Below, in pieces: positions 7,569-16,511 of a stretch of 24,704 bases of DNA. The DNA is taken from positions 1 through 24,704 of IMG/VR virus record IMGVR_UViG_3300025102_000274; one strand, written 5' to 3'. The first letter of the stretch is position 1. Each line of letters opens with the position of its first letter. A model generated the notes under the pieces. It worked only from the letters and a program-made list of their open reading frames with translations, was not told the DNA's origin and did not search any database. Made by a program: the position numbers and the translations under genes. The stretch is from a virus.

Positions 7569-10424
7569 ATGAGTACACAATTAATAGTATATCCACAAGA
7601 TTATGCTGGTTATTCTTATAATTCAGTATCGGTATTTACTGAATATGTAAGCAATCCTGAATTCGTTAATACAATATTAGGTTATGCTGATATTAATGGA
7701 CCGGTTAATACACCTCAAACTACTTATGCTTTAACTGTAGCATCTTCACCAATATTTAATGCTGGTGGCTGGTTTGGATTTTCTAGTTTTACTAGTGGTT
7801 ATTTAAATACTGTAGCTTATCCATTATGGGCGAATGGTCAAATAACTTTAGAATCTTCTGCTACACCTAATGCTAGTCGTAATTCTGTCGCTGGAGTTGC
7901 TCAAATGGTAAATGGCTTAACTGTAGGTAATATATATAGATTAACAATAGACCATACTGGATATACTACTTTGCCGGGTATATTTGTAATAGGTGGTACT
8001 GGAAATGGTAGTGAAGATTTTATAGGCAATCAGGGTACTCCTACACCTTATGCAATGTCGCCTAATAGTAGTGGAATATCTTTTCAAGATTTTATAGCTA
8101 CCGCATCTAGTATGCCGTTAGTAATAGCTTATATAGATAATGTAAATAGAACATTCGTAGTTAATAGTATTTCTTTGCAAGAAGCTCCAACGTCTGCACC
8201 TATTTCTTATGTAGATTTAAATGATGGTCAAGTTATATGTGATTTATACCAAGAACAAGATATACCATTAACTTTAAGTATTGATGATTTTAAAAATGTA
8301 GCAGAAAAGCAACAATCTTATTCTAAAGATTTTGATTTACCAGCTACTAAAAGAAATAATAGAATATTTACGCATATTTTCGAAATAACTAAATCTATAA
8401 ATAGTGCTTTTGACTTTAATCCTTATGCTCGTACTAAGGCTGTTTTAAAAACTGATGGATTAGTAGTATTTGAAGGCTCTTTAAGGCTTATAGAAATAAA
8501 AAATCAAAAAGGTGAAATAAGTTATAATGTTAATTTATATAGTGAAGCTGTAGCTTTAAAACAAATACTAGAAACGAAAACATTTGCTGATATAGATTTA
8601 AGTGAATTAAATCATAATTATAATATAAATAATATACAAAATAGTGTTGAAGGTGAATTAGAATTATTAAATAATTTAGCATCTGATAGCTTCGCTTTAG
8701 AGCCTACTTTAGCAACTAATGAAACTAATGTATTAAAATATCCTTTTTGCGACTGGACGGGTAATATAAATTGTATAAATGATAAGCCTGAATTAAGTTC
8801 TTTAGAAGATGCTTTTAGGCCGTGGATAAGAATTAAATATTTAATACAAAATATATTTAGAAATGCTGGTTATGAATATACGAGTACATTTATAGATAGT
8901 GCTGATTTTAAAAAGCTCTATATGGATTTTAACTGGGGTAAAGATAATGGACCGAATGACTTTACTCATACTGGTAGTGCTAATTATCGTGATGGCGACC
9001 CAGATTACTTTGCTGGTACTACTAGTACTATCGGTAGTGGTACTGTATGGCAATTTTTACACGAGCCTACAGATACTTTTGATAGTGATACGGGCTGGGA
9101 TTTAGCTTCTAGTAAATTTACTTGTCAGCAAGATAATACTTTTTATAGCTTAGAATTTCAATTAATAGGGTTTTGGGTAAATACTTCAGCTAAATGGCAA
9201 GCTAGGGTAATAAGAAAAAATAATAGTGGTGTATTAGGTGCTGTAGGATCTACTACTGTACTAGCAACTTCAGCTTTATTTCCAGCTTCTAGTACTAATG
9301 AATTATGGTATCAACCTTCAATTACTGATGTGCCTTTGCATAAAAATGGAACTGGTAGCGATGAATTATATGTAGAATGGTATAGCGATACAGCTAGTGC
9401 TTGTAAGCAAAGAAATTATGTAGGTGGTCAAGCTTCGTGGGTACGTGGTACTGTATATAATAATGCAGAAATAGTAGAAGCGTCAATGTTACAAGCTAAT
9501 AGAGGTGAACAAAATCAGTGGGAATTTCTAAAAGGTATAATGACTATGTTTAATTTAATAACTATACCCGACCCAAAAAATCCTAATAATATAATTATAG
9601 AAACTTATGATGATATTTTCGGTTTATCTACATCTAGTGGTACTACGTTAGCTTCTAGAAATATAGAATACGACTGGACGGATAAAGTAGATCTAGAAAA
9701 AATGACTATTAAGCCGATGGATTTAAAAAGAATGGTACATTTTAGATATGAAGAAGATGAAGATGATTATCCGTTTAGCGTTTATAAATTAGCTACTGGT
9801 GGTAAATTGTATGGAGAAAAAAAATTAGATACTACTGCTTTAACATTAATGACTGGTCAAATAAGTAATTTAGCTGAAAGTGAAGAAATAATAGCAACAC
9901 CTTTTGCCAGTACTATTATAAAGCCTATTCACGATAATTTTCCGCAGTTTTATATACCAGTTATTTATGGTAGCGAGAATGGCTGGGAATTTGAAGGTAT
10001 AGATAATTTACCAAGAATACTTTATGATAATTATAGAAATATAGGAAGTGTATATGAATATGATGTGCCAGGGCAAAATGGCGTTGCTGGTGGTGTAAAG
10101 GATAAATACTTATTATTTTCTCATACGAGTGATACACCGGCTGCAAATACTGATTACGATTATAATTTTGGCTGGAATAGTATGATAGGTATAACTAATT
10201 CTACGGTACTTAATTTATATAATCTATATCACGCACCTTATTATAATGAATTGTATAATATAGATACTAAAGTTATTACTGCTCAAGTATATTTAACTGC
10301 AGCTGATATTAATACTTTCGATTTCAGAAAACAAGTTATGATAAAAAATAGAGCTTATAGAGTAAATAAAATCGATTATAAGCCTAATAGTTTATCTAAT
10401 GTAGAATTTATATTAATACCGTAA
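7569..10424 (+). CDS. large tail hub / Tal-like protein with extra beta domains
   Basis: 951 aa, the largest gene here. Residues 30-205 look like a jelly-roll carbohydrate-binding domain: an N-terminal NPEFVNT strand, a repeated Trp/Gly pattern, and closing YIDNVNRTFVVNSISL. Residues 215-340 match the conserved N-terminal hub domain of Bacteroidetes phage tail proteins (QEQDIPLTLSIDDFKNVAEK, then YSKDFDLPATKRNNRIF). The body continues with a second beta insert at about 490-625, then a hub region with FLKGIMTMFNLITIPDP and IIIETYDDIF. No lysozyme or protease motif was noticed. It shares one base with the next start (TAATG). It probably forms the tail tip and contacts the host; hub identity is good, carbohydrate binding is inference. 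Confidence 0.65.
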   Translation: MSTQLIVYPQDYAGYSYNSVSVFTEYVSNPEFVNTILGYADINGPVNTPQTTYALTVASSPIFNAGGWFGFSSFTSGYLNTVAYPLWANGQITLESSATPNASRNSVAGVAQMVNGLTVGNIYRLTIDHTGYTTLPGIFVIGGTGNGSEDFIGNQGTPTPYAMSPNSSGISFQDFIATASSMPLVIAYIDNVNRTFVVNSISLQEAPTSAPISYVDLNDGQVICDLYQEQDIPLTLSIDDFKNVAEKQQSYSKDFDLPATKRNNRIFTHIFEITKSINSAFDFNPYARTKAVLKTDGLVVFEGSLRLIEIKNQKGEISYNVNLYSEAVALKQILETKTFADIDLSELNHNYNINNIQNSVEGELELLNNLASDSFALEPTLATNETNVLKYPFCDWTGNINCINDKPELSSLEDAFRPWIRIKYLIQNIFRNAGYEYTSTFIDSADFKKLYMDFNWGKDNGPNDFTHTGSANYRDGDPDYFAGTTSTIGSGTVWQFLHEPTDTFDSDTGWDLASSKFTCQQDNTFYSLEFQLIGFWVNTSAKWQARVIRKNNSGVLGAVGSTTVLATSALFPASSTNELWYQPSITDVPLHKNGTGSDELYVEWYSDTASACKQRNYVGGQASWVRGTVYNNAEIVEASMLQANRGEQNQWEFLKGIMTMFNLITIPDPKNPNNIIIETYDDIFGLSTSSGTTLASRNIEYDWTDKVDLEKMTIKPMDLKRMVHFRYEEDEDDYPFSVYKLATGGKLYGEKKLDTTALTLMTGQISNLAESEEIIATPFASTIIKPIHDNFPQFYIPVIYGSENGWEFEGIDNLPRILYDNYRNIGSVYEYDVPGQNGVAGGVKDKYLLFSHTSDTPAANTDYDYNFGWNSMIGITNSTVLNLYNLYHAPYYNELYNIDTKVITAQVYLTAADINTFDFRKQVMIKNRAYRVNKIDYKPNSLSNVEFILIP

Positions 10425-11314
10425 TGAGTAAATTTGAAGTAAAATATAAAAATGGATTATCTATAAAGCCTGATGCAGTTAGCGAAACTGGTGTTGTTAC
10501 TTTTACTGATGGTACTACTACTGGTTTATTAGCTAGTCAGGTAGTATGTGAAGCTTATGGATATAGATATGATAAAACAAGTGGTACTTGTCAAGCTGGT
10601 ACTTTAATACCTACTGCTAGAAAAAAATTCGCTAATAGGAAAAATAAAGAAACTGGTGTAAATAATACTATAAGAAACTATGCACAAAATAGCTTTATAG
10701 TAGGTGAAAATAATATTAATAATGGTGGTAATGCTAATACGTTTATATTAGGTAATAATCACGAAGTAGAAAATACTTTTAATAATTCATCTATATTAGG
10801 TGGTGAAAGAGCTATAATAAGCCGTGAAGCTGAAGTTAGTATAGGTGGTGGTGTTCAAACTGTAACAGATAGCACTAGTGCTGTGTCTTTTAATAGTAGA
10901 AGGCAAACATCTACTTTAGAATTAAGCTGTGTTACTATAGATAATACCGCAACTAATATGACTATACAAGGTGATGGCTCTAGCTTTATAAATGTAAAAA
11001 ATAATTCTATTATAGGTTTTGATATATATGTTACTAGACTTGAATTAGGTGGTACACGTGGAGTAGCTGGTAATTACTCTTATAGGAATATTAGAGGTGC
11101 TGTAAAAATAGATAATAGTTATAATATGTCTTTCGTTATTGGTTTTGAAAGAAATATAGCAAAAATAGGTGTTAATGGTACGTGTAATATGGTAGATAGT
11201 ACTACTGGTGGAGTACCTTCAATAACAGTACAATGCACAGATAGAAATACAGTAAATAATTTATGGAGTGCTTCGGTAACTTTACACGAAGTAATTTCAG
11301 AAACAACTTTTTAA
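10424..11314 (+). CDS. tail fibre / adhesin with head-type beta repeats
   Basis: 296 aa. An N-terminal domain ends in a Cys pair, CEAYGYRYDKTSGTC (about 42-56), a loop common in fibres of Bacteroidetes phages. Residues 85-145 contain short repeats alternating Asn-rich turns with hydrophobic triplets (NSFIVGENN, NTFILGNNH, NSSILGGER, EVSIGGG), the signature of a left-handed or YadA-like beta roll trimer. The C-terminal 130 residues form a beta sandwich resembling caps seen on such fibres. Placed directly after the hub gene, it is most likely a receptor-binding or tail-tip fibre. Which surface molecule it binds cannot be seen. Confidence 0.65.
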   Translation: MSKFEVKYKNGLSIKPDAVSETGVVTFTDGTTTGLLASQVVCEAYGYRYDKTSGTCQAGTLIPTARKKFANRKNKETGVNNTIRNYAQNSFIVGENNINNGGNANTFILGNNHEVENTFNNSSILGGERAIISREAEVSIGGGVQTVTDSTSAVSFNSRRQTSTLELSCVTIDNTATNMTIQGDGSSFINVKNNSIIGFDIYVTRLELGGTRGVAGNYSYRNIRGAVKIDNSYNMSFVIGFERNIAKIGVNGTCNMVDSTTGGVPSITVQCTDRNTVNNLWSASVTLHEVISETTF

Positions 11315-11317
11315 GAT

Positions 11318-12895
11318 ATGAGTAAAGAAATAATAAAAGCTGAAATAGATAGTAATATAGGTGATTTTGCGAAAGATACTGAAAAAGCTGCAAAAGCAAC
11401 TGGTGATTTAGATAAAGGTGCAAAAAAAGCTAAAAGTGGTATAGATAAATTAAGCTTAGGATTTAAAAGTTTAGTAAAAGCTAGTGGAATTGTATTTTTA
11501 ATTACTGAAGCTTTTAATGTATTTAAGCAAGTATTAAGTGAAAATCAAAAAGTAATGGATATATTTAAAACAGCTACTACAGCTTTATCTATTGCTTTTA
11601 ATGACTTTTTCGGTTTTATAAGTAATAATATAGGTACAGTAGTAAATTATTTTAAAGCACTTTTTGAAGATCCTAAAGCAAGTATGGATAAATTTGTTCA
11701 AGCACTTAAAGATAATCTGATGGAAAGATTAAATAGTGTAATGGACACATTAGGGCATTTAGGTCAAGCATTTAAAAAAGTATTTGAAGGAGATTTTACT
11801 GGTGCATTAGATAGTTTAAAAGAAGCTGGTAAAGAAACAGTAGATATATTTACTGGGGTTGATAATAGTGTAGATAAAGTAACTAAAGTTGTAAAAAAAG
11901 CAATACCAGCAATAACTGAATATGTAGTTAGTACTGTAAAACAAGCTGATGCTATCACACAAACTGAAAAAGCAGCAAATAGAGCTGCAGTAGAATTTGC
12001 AAAATTAAATGCACAATATTTAAAAGAAGCTGAAGAACAAAGGCAAATACGTGATGATGTAAATGCGTCTTTTGAAGATAGAATAAAAGCTAATACCAAG
12101 CTAAATGATATTCTTTTAAAACAACAAGAATTACAAAAAGCACAAATACAAAAACAAATAGATGCGGCTCAAGTCCAATATGATATAAATGCTAGTGAAG
12201 AAAATTATATAGCTTTACAAGAGCAAAAAGTAACTTTATTAGAATTAGAAGAAACTATTACTGGACAATTGTCTGAACAAAAGACTAATCAAGTAGCTTT
12301 AGAAAATGAATTATTAGCAGCACAAAACGAGATTAGAGCCGAAGGAATGAGTGGAATGGAAAGAGAATTAGCTGATTTAGAAAATGCTTATAAAGAAAAA
12401 GTAAAGTTAGCAAATCAAGCTGGTATGGACACTACTGCTATAGATGAAAAATATGCTAAGGATAGAAAGAAAATAGTAATGGCTAATGTAAACGACCAAC
12501 TGGGTGCTTATGGTAATTTAGCTAGTTCGTTAAGTGCTTTAGCTGGTGATAATAAAGAATTAGCAGCTGCGAGTGCAATTATTGATACTTTTGTAGGAGC
12601 AAATAAAGCTTTTGCACAAGGTGGTGTAGCTGGTTTTGTAACTGGTGCTGCGGTAATTGCTTCAGGTTTATCTAATGTACAAAAAATATATTCTACTGAT
12701 GTAGGTAGTGGTAGTGGTGGTGGTGGTGGTGTAAGTGCAGCTACTCCAGCACCGGTTATGTCTAGTGGTGCTTTTACTTTAGAAGGTGGTGCTGATATAG
12801 GTGGTATAGAGCCAGTACAAGCCTTCGTAGTAACAGATGATATGACTAACAGTCAAGATAAACTTGCAACTATTAGACGTAGAGCTACTATCTAA
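11318..12895 (+). CDS. tail tape measure protein
   Basis: 525 aa, mostly helical. It is Lys/Ala/Glu-rich with long heptad-like stretches (about residues 195-345 and 345-395). Two hydrophobic segments stand out: about 50-65 (LVKASGIVFLITEAF) and about 413-455, where AIIDTFVGANKAFAQGGVAG leads into a Gly/Ala-rich membrane-like region. That second block is a frequent ending of Bacteroidetes tape measures. A poly-Gly linker (SGSGGGGG) then leads to a C-terminal tail. Tape measures set tube length and enter the host envelope during DNA ejection. By the usual rule of about 0.15 nm per residue the tail would be near 80 nm; this is an estimate. It lies unusually far downstream of its chaperone, after the hub and fibre. 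Confidence 0.75.
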   Translation: MSKEIIKAEIDSNIGDFAKDTEKAAKATGDLDKGAKKAKSGIDKLSLGFKSLVKASGIVFLITEAFNVFKQVLSENQKVMDIFKTATTALSIAFNDFFGFISNNIGTVVNYFKALFEDPKASMDKFVQALKDNLMERLNSVMDTLGHLGQAFKKVFEGDFTGALDSLKEAGKETVDIFTGVDNSVDKVTKVVKKAIPAITEYVVSTVKQADAITQTEKAANRAAVEFAKLNAQYLKEAEEQRQIRDDVNASFEDRIKANTKLNDILLKQQELQKAQIQKQIDAAQVQYDINASEENYIALQEQKVTLLELEETITGQLSEQKTNQVALENELLAAQNEIRAEGMSGMERELADLENAYKEKVKLANQAGMDTTAIDEKYAKDRKKIVMANVNDQLGAYGNLASSLSALAGDNKELAAASAIIDTFVGANKAFAQGGVAGFVTGAAVIASGLSNVQKIYSTDVGSGSGGGGGVSAATPAPVMSSGAFTLEGGADIGGIEPVQAFVVTDDMTNSQDKLATIRRRATI

Positions 12896-12930
12896 AATCA
12901 AATAAATATTAATTTAATCTATTATATAAT
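12896..12930 (+). repeat. intergenic AT-rich element, copy B
   Basis: AATCAAATAAATAT and an 8-nt AT spacer lead to TCTATTATAT at 12918-12927, three bases before ATG 12931. The upstream box AAATAAATAT and the core are identical to copy C at 14046-14079. Confidence 0.6.
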
Positions 12931-13446
12931 ATGCCGTGTAAAAAATGCAAAGATGGAAAATATAAGTATGGTAATACTGGAGAATGTAAATACGATACAA
13001 AAGAAGAATGTGAAAAAGCTAATCCTAAAAAATATAATAAAATGAAACAAGAGCCAAGTCCGTTAGGTAAAAAAACGTATGCTGAATATGAAAAAGAAGT
13101 AAAAAATTATAAACAGTTAGAAGAATTAAAATTAAGTAAAGTACATAAGGTAAAACTTTCTAGAATAGATGATATTGAAGAAGTAATTTTTAGAGGTTTA
13201 GGTTTATTAGAATTCGTAGAAGAAGATTTAGACCAAGCTTTCGAAAAGTTCATAAGAGCTAAAGACACTGTAAGATTTGATATGAACGATGCTTATACTG
13301 AAGGTGAAAGTATGTTAGAAGAATTTAAAGATGAAATTAAAGAATTAGGTTTAGATATACCAGCTAGTGTTAAAGATCTAGAAAAAGATTTAGCAAGATT
13401 ATCTGATGAAATAGATGAAGCTGAACAAAGAATAAAAGATTTTTAG
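12931..13446 (+). CDS. Cys-rich N-terminus plus coiled-coil protein
   Basis: 171 aa. Four cysteines at 3, 6, 17 and 27 (CKKC, GECKYDTKEEC) within 30 residues look like a small zinc-binding knuckle that I have seen attached to various Bacteroidetes phage virion proteins. The rest is highly charged, with a long helical or coiled-coil region (about 95-171, rich in Glu, Leu and Asp). It lies 1 nt before the XkdF protease gene and shares its transcript, so a head-assembly or scaffold-associated role is plausible. No enzyme motif is seen. It opens a transcription unit preceded by repeat copy B. Confidence 0.55.
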   Translation: MPCKKCKDGKYKYGNTGECKYDTKEECEKANPKKYNKMKQEPSPLGKKTYAEYEKEVKNYKQLEELKLSKVHKVKLSRIDDIEEVIFRGLGLLEFVEEDLDQAFEKFIRAKDTVRFDMNDAYTEGESMLEEFKDEIKELGLDIPASVKDLEKDLARLSDEIDEAEQRIKDF

Positions 13447-13447
13447 A

Positions 13448-14056
13448 ATGAAAAAAAAGCCTACTAGAATAGTCGAATTAATAATAGAAGAAGGTAATAA
13501 AGAATTAGCTATAGATGCAATAAGCTTAGTATCTGCGCCAGCCATCGAACAAGACTTTGTTTTTTTTGGTAAAGAAAAGCACAATTTAACTTTTGCTAAA
13601 GTTGACGAAGAAAAAAGAATGTTAGTGTCGCCCGCTTTAATACCTAATAAGCAAATTTTTAGATATGATCCGCAAACAGATAGTGAATATTATGTTTATT
13701 TTAGTCAAGATACCGTTAGACAAGCGTCTGAATTATACTTAAAACACAATAACCACCATAAAGCTACTTATGAACATCAAGAAAGAGTAAGTGGTGTATT
13801 TACTGTTGAAAGTTGGATAAAGGAAGGCGACCAAGATAAATCTAAATTGTACGGCTACGATTTACCCAACGGTACTTGGTTTGTTAAGATGCGTATCGAT
13901 AACGATGAGCTATGGAATAAGATTAAAGAAGGTGAATTACGCGGATTAAGTATCGAAGGATATTTTGTCGACAAAATGCAAAAGATGTCTGAAAAGCAAC
14001 CTACTAATGAAGAAATACTTAGTGCGTTAAATGAAATAATAAGGAAAATCAAATAA
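13448..14056 (+). CDS. XkdF-type prohead serine protease
   Basis: 202 aa. The N-terminus IVELIIEEGNKELAIDAISL and SAPAIEQDFVFF (29-40), the block MLVSPALIPNKQIFRYD (58-74), TYEHQ with His110, VESW (120-123), GTWFVKMRI (142-150) and GLSIEG (166-171) reproduce the order seen in XkdF-like phage proteases. His104/His110 and Ser168 are the best catalytic candidates, though I cannot confirm the triad. Such proteases trim scaffold and capsid proteins during head maturation. It sits just before a scaffold-like gene and the major capsid gene. Codons at about 13800-13975 are richer in C/G endings than the surrounding genes. Confidence 0.85.
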   Translation: MKKKPTRIVELIIEEGNKELAIDAISLVSAPAIEQDFVFFGKEKHNLTFAKVDEEKRMLVSPALIPNKQIFRYDPQTDSEYYVYFSQDTVRQASELYLKHNNHHKATYEHQERVSGVFTVESWIKEGDQDKSKLYGYDLPNGTWFVKMRIDNDELWNKIKEGELRGLSIEGYFVDKMQKMSEKQPTNEEILSALNEIIRKIK

Positions 14057-14079
14057 ATATAATAATATTCTATTATATA
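14046..14079 (+). repeat. intergenic AT-rich element, copy C
   Basis: The copy overlaps the end of the protease gene and reaches the core TCTATTATAT at 14069-14078. At the spacing where copies A, B and D have ATG, this copy has ATA (14082-14084), and the gene begins only at 14109. That gives a 30-nt stretch between core and start, useful for distinguishing promoter from initiation-signal roles. Confidence 0.55.
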
Positions 14080-14108
14080 GTATAAACTTAAATTTAAGAT
14101 AAAAAATT

Positions 14109-14819
14109 ATGGATTTAAAAAAACAAATAAGAGTAGCGTTAGGTTTAGATACTGAAGAAGATTTACAATTAGCTTTTCAGGCAAAGACCGAAGATGGTAC
14201 TATAATCGTTTCTACGGCCGAGGAACTCGAAAACGGTGTTGACGTATCTGTATTAACAGAAGATGGCACAACGATTAAATTACCGGCCGGTACGTATAAA
14301 TTAGATACTGGTGTAAGCTTTCGTGTAGAAGAAGAAGGTATAGTTGCGGAAGTTATGGAAAGTGAAACAGAAGAAGAAATAGAAGCTGAAGATGATAAAG
14401 AAGAAATGACTGAAGAAAAAGATAGTTATGAAGATGAAGAAGCCGATGTAGCAGACTGGCAAGGTATGGAAAAACGTATCAAAAATTTAGAAGATGCTAT
14501 AGCTGATATTAAAAAGCAAATAGGTGAAAGTGGTGATGTAGAAGAAATGGCTGAAGAAACTCCTGAAGAAAATACAGTACCTTCTAAAAATCCAAGAACA
14601 AAAACTACTAAAACTACAGAAGTAGTAGAATTTAATGCTGAAGAAGAAATAGAAAAATTAAAAGCTGAAAATGAAAAGCTTAAAACTGAATTAAGTAAAA
14701 CTCCAGCTGATGATCCTATTAATACTAATAAATTTAGTAGTGAAAAAACTGAATTGAGTAAAAAAGATTACAATAAACTTTCTAGACAAGAAAAGTTTTT
14801 ATATAACCTTAATAAATAA
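14109..14819 (+). CDS. head scaffolding-like protein
   Basis: 236 aa, very acidic, with long Glu/Asp runs at about 75-115 and a coiled coil at 120-145 and 178-200 (EEEIEKLKAENEKLKTEL). It lacks any enzyme motif. The composition, length and position between an XkdF protease and the major capsid gene are those of phage scaffolds, which direct capsid assembly and are then degraded or released. The first 75 residues are a small beta domain (EDGTTIKLPAGTYKL) with C/G-richer codons than the repetitive remainder, and may bind capsid or protease. A Lys-rich C-terminus (KKDYNKLSRQEKFL) fits a capsid-binding tail. Confidence 0.7.
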   Translation: MDLKKQIRVALGLDTEEDLQLAFQAKTEDGTIIVSTAEELENGVDVSVLTEDGTTIKLPAGTYKLDTGVSFRVEEEGIVAEVMESETEEEIEAEDDKEEMTEEKDSYEDEEADVADWQGMEKRIKNLEDAIADIKKQIGESGDVEEMAEETPEENTVPSKNPRTKTTKTTEVVEFNAEEEIEKLKAENEKLKTELSKTPADDPINTNKFSSEKTELSKKDYNKLSRQEKFLYNLNK

Positions 14820-14846
14820 TAATAAATAATTAAAAAAAATTAAAAA

Positions 14847-15773
14847 ATGGCGGGATTTACAACAACAAGTAATTTTAGTGGTAAAGCAGCTGGATTTTAC
14901 ATCAGCGCTGCACTAAAAGAAGCTAAATCGTTAGACTATTTAACGATGATAGAAAACATAAAATTTAAAAGCAACATACAGAGAATGGCTGGTGCATCAC
15001 TAGTACAAGATGCTGCGTGTGATTTTAATGATTCAGGTGATCTAGATTTAACCGAAAAAGTATTAACGCCTAAGAATTTGATGATTAACATTGATCTTTG
15101 TAAGCAAACTTTATTAGATAGCTGGGAGGCGTTACAAATGAGAGCTGGTGCTGGAGCACCTCCGCCTCCTTCTTTTGAAGATTATGTTATTTCGTACTTA
15201 GGTGAAATTATAGCTGATGGAGTAGAAAATAATATTTGGAGTGGTACTGGTGCAGCTGCGTCGGGTACTTTCTTAGGATTAATGACTGCTACTAGTGGTT
15301 TATTATTACCAGCACAAGATGCAACTGTAGTACAATCTTCTGCAAGTGGTGCATTTGATGTAAACAATATTATTGCTAATCTACAAACTGCTACTACTGA
15401 TTTAGCAACTAATATTTCTACAATATTGAGAAAAGAAGATTTACATATTTATATGTCACCAAAGACTTATAGCTTATATATATCTGCAGTATCTACTTTA
15501 GGATATGTTAATGCGTATAATATGAATGCTGATTACGAGCCAGTATTTGAAGGTTACAAAATTGCCGTATGTCCCGGAATGAGAGAGAACGGTTTAGTAA
15601 TCGCACAAAAATCTAATTTATACTTCGGTACCGACCTTCTAAGCGACCAAACTCGTATCGCTATGATGGATATGGCTAAGCTCGATGGATCGGACAATAT
15701 GCGTGTTGTAGCGAGATATAGTGGTGGTGTACAATCAGGAGTAGGTGCTGATATTTTAAGAATGCAACACTAA
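14847..15773 (+). CDS. major capsid protein
   Basis: 308 aa. It follows the scaffold after a 27-nt AT-rich gap, and its composition is balanced and virion-like. The layout suggests an HK97-type fold: an N-terminal arm with FSGKAAGFYISAALKEAKSL, a long central helix region (EDYVISYLGEIIADGVENNIW, in two parts around residues 112-132), then a beta/alpha A-domain with LHIYMSPKTYSLYI and a C-terminal block (VVARYSGGVQSGVGADIL). I recognise it chiefly by order after protease and scaffold plus this pattern, typical of Bacteroidetes phage capsid proteins. Codons at about 15590-15720 are C/G-richer than elsewhere. A hairpin follows the stop. Confidence 0.8.
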   Translation: MAGFTTTSNFSGKAAGFYISAALKEAKSLDYLTMIENIKFKSNIQRMAGASLVQDAACDFNDSGDLDLTEKVLTPKNLMINIDLCKQTLLDSWEALQMRAGAGAPPPPSFEDYVISYLGEIIADGVENNIWSGTGAAASGTFLGLMTATSGLLLPAQDATVVQSSASGAFDVNNIIANLQTATTDLATNISTILRKEDLHIYMSPKTYSLYISAVSTLGYVNAYNMNADYEPVFEGYKIAVCPGMRENGLVIAQKSNLYFGTDLLSDQTRIAMMDMAKLDGSDNMRVVARYSGGVQSGVGADILRMQH

Positions 15774-15790
15774 TAATAGACTAGAATAAC

Positions 15791-15814
15791 GGAAGTAGTG
15801 TAAAAGCTACTTCC
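15791..15814 (+). terminator. hairpin between capsid and tail tube genes
   Basis: GGAAGTAG (15791-15798) pairs perfectly with CTACTTCC (15807-15814) around an 8-nt loop. The following TTAACTTT is only moderately T-rich, so it may be a weak terminator or processing site that separates expression of capsid and tube genes rather than a full stop. Confidence 0.5.
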
Positions 15815-15834
15815 TTAACTTTAAAATTTAACAA

Positions 15835-16437
15835 ATGGGCTGTACTGCACTAACAAAAGGACGAGGATTAATCTGCGATAGAATCGCTGGTGGTATAAAA
15901 TACGTTTATTTTGGAGTTTATGATGAATTTACAAAAGATGCTACAACTGGTGAAGTATTTGGTACTGGTATCGTTACTAGCACTGGTGCTATAACCGATA
16001 TTAATATGCTATCTGCAAAAGCTTTATATCGTTATACTGTGCCTAGAGGTGAAAGTAGCTTGACCGAAACTATTACGGGTAGTACTGAAAACGGTACTAT
16101 ATTCTATGCACCACAAATTACTTTAAAGCTTAATCAATTATCTACTGCAGACCAAAATCAATTAAGACTATTAGCTTTGTCTAAAGTAGTTGTTTTTGCT
16201 GCGTTAAATCAATTGAATGATGCTGGACACCACGTTATAGTTGGAATGGGTTTAAGAAACGGTATGCGTTTAAATAGTGGTACTAATTTAAGTGGTGCTG
16301 GATTTGGCGACCACAATGGTTACAGTTGGACACTAGATGGCACGGAAGAAACTCCGATGCAAATAGTAGCTGATTATACTACTGATCCGTTCGATAATAC
16401 TGCGTTTGATATACCGGGTGGTATTGTAATTGCATAA
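15835..16437 (+). CDS. tail tube (major tail) protein
   Basis: 200 aa. The start MGCTALTKGRGLICDRIAGG, then IKYVYFGVYDEF, a central RYTVPRGESSLTETI, GSTENGTIFYAPQITLKL, and the closing segment SGAGFGDHNGYSWTLDGTEETPM follow the pattern of Bacteroidetes phage tube proteins. They polymerise as hexamer rings into the tail tube guided by the tape measure. Its place after the major capsid gene, far from the tape measure and chaperone genes, is notable. It is followed by two hairpins ending in a clear Rho-independent terminator, so it ends the capsid-tube transcript. Confidence 0.75.
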   Translation: MGCTALTKGRGLICDRIAGGIKYVYFGVYDEFTKDATTGEVFGTGIVTSTGAITDINMLSAKALYRYTVPRGESSLTETITGSTENGTIFYAPQITLKLNQLSTADQNQLRLLALSKVVVFAALNQLNDAGHHVIVGMGLRNGMRLNSGTNLSGAGFGDHNGYSWTLDGTEETPMQIVADYTTDPFDNTAFDIPGGIVIA

Positions 16438-16443
16438 ATTCTA

Positions 16444-16470
16444 AACACTAAAAGTGTTATTATATATTTT
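16444..16470 (+). terminator. upstream hairpin of a tandem terminator
   Basis: AACACT (16444-16449) pairs with AGTGTT (16453-16458) over a 3-nt AAA loop, and is followed by an AT-rich stretch ending in TTTT. It is weaker than the hairpin 20 nt downstream and probably acts together with it. Confidence 0.4.
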
Positions 16471-16477
16471 CTTAGAT

Positions 16478-16507
16478 AAAGAGGGCATTTAGTCCTCTTT
16501 TTCTTTT
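16478..16507 (+). terminator. Rho-independent terminator
   Basis: AAAGAGGGC (16478-16486) pairs with GTCCTCTTT (16492-16500), including one G-T wobble, around the 5-nt loop ATTTA. It is followed at once by TTCTTTT. It lies after the tail tube stop and just before repeat copy D, so it separates two transcription units. Confidence 0.85.
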
Positions 16508-16511
16508 ACAA

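Noticed and set aside
8841-9105. Overlapping open frames on both strands within the tail hub gene
   Set aside because: The hub frame is continuous with phage-like codon use; the other frames are short, low-complexity and lack plausible start context.
11764-12099. 111-codon minus-strand open frame inside the tape measure gene
   Set aside because: It is a mirror of the Ala/Lys-rich helical coding sequence; no gene elsewhere in the window is on the minus strand.
12703-12740. GGT-rich run in the tape measure gene as a microsatellite of interest
   Set aside because: It encodes an ordinary flexible Gly/Ser linker and shows no long perfect repeat.
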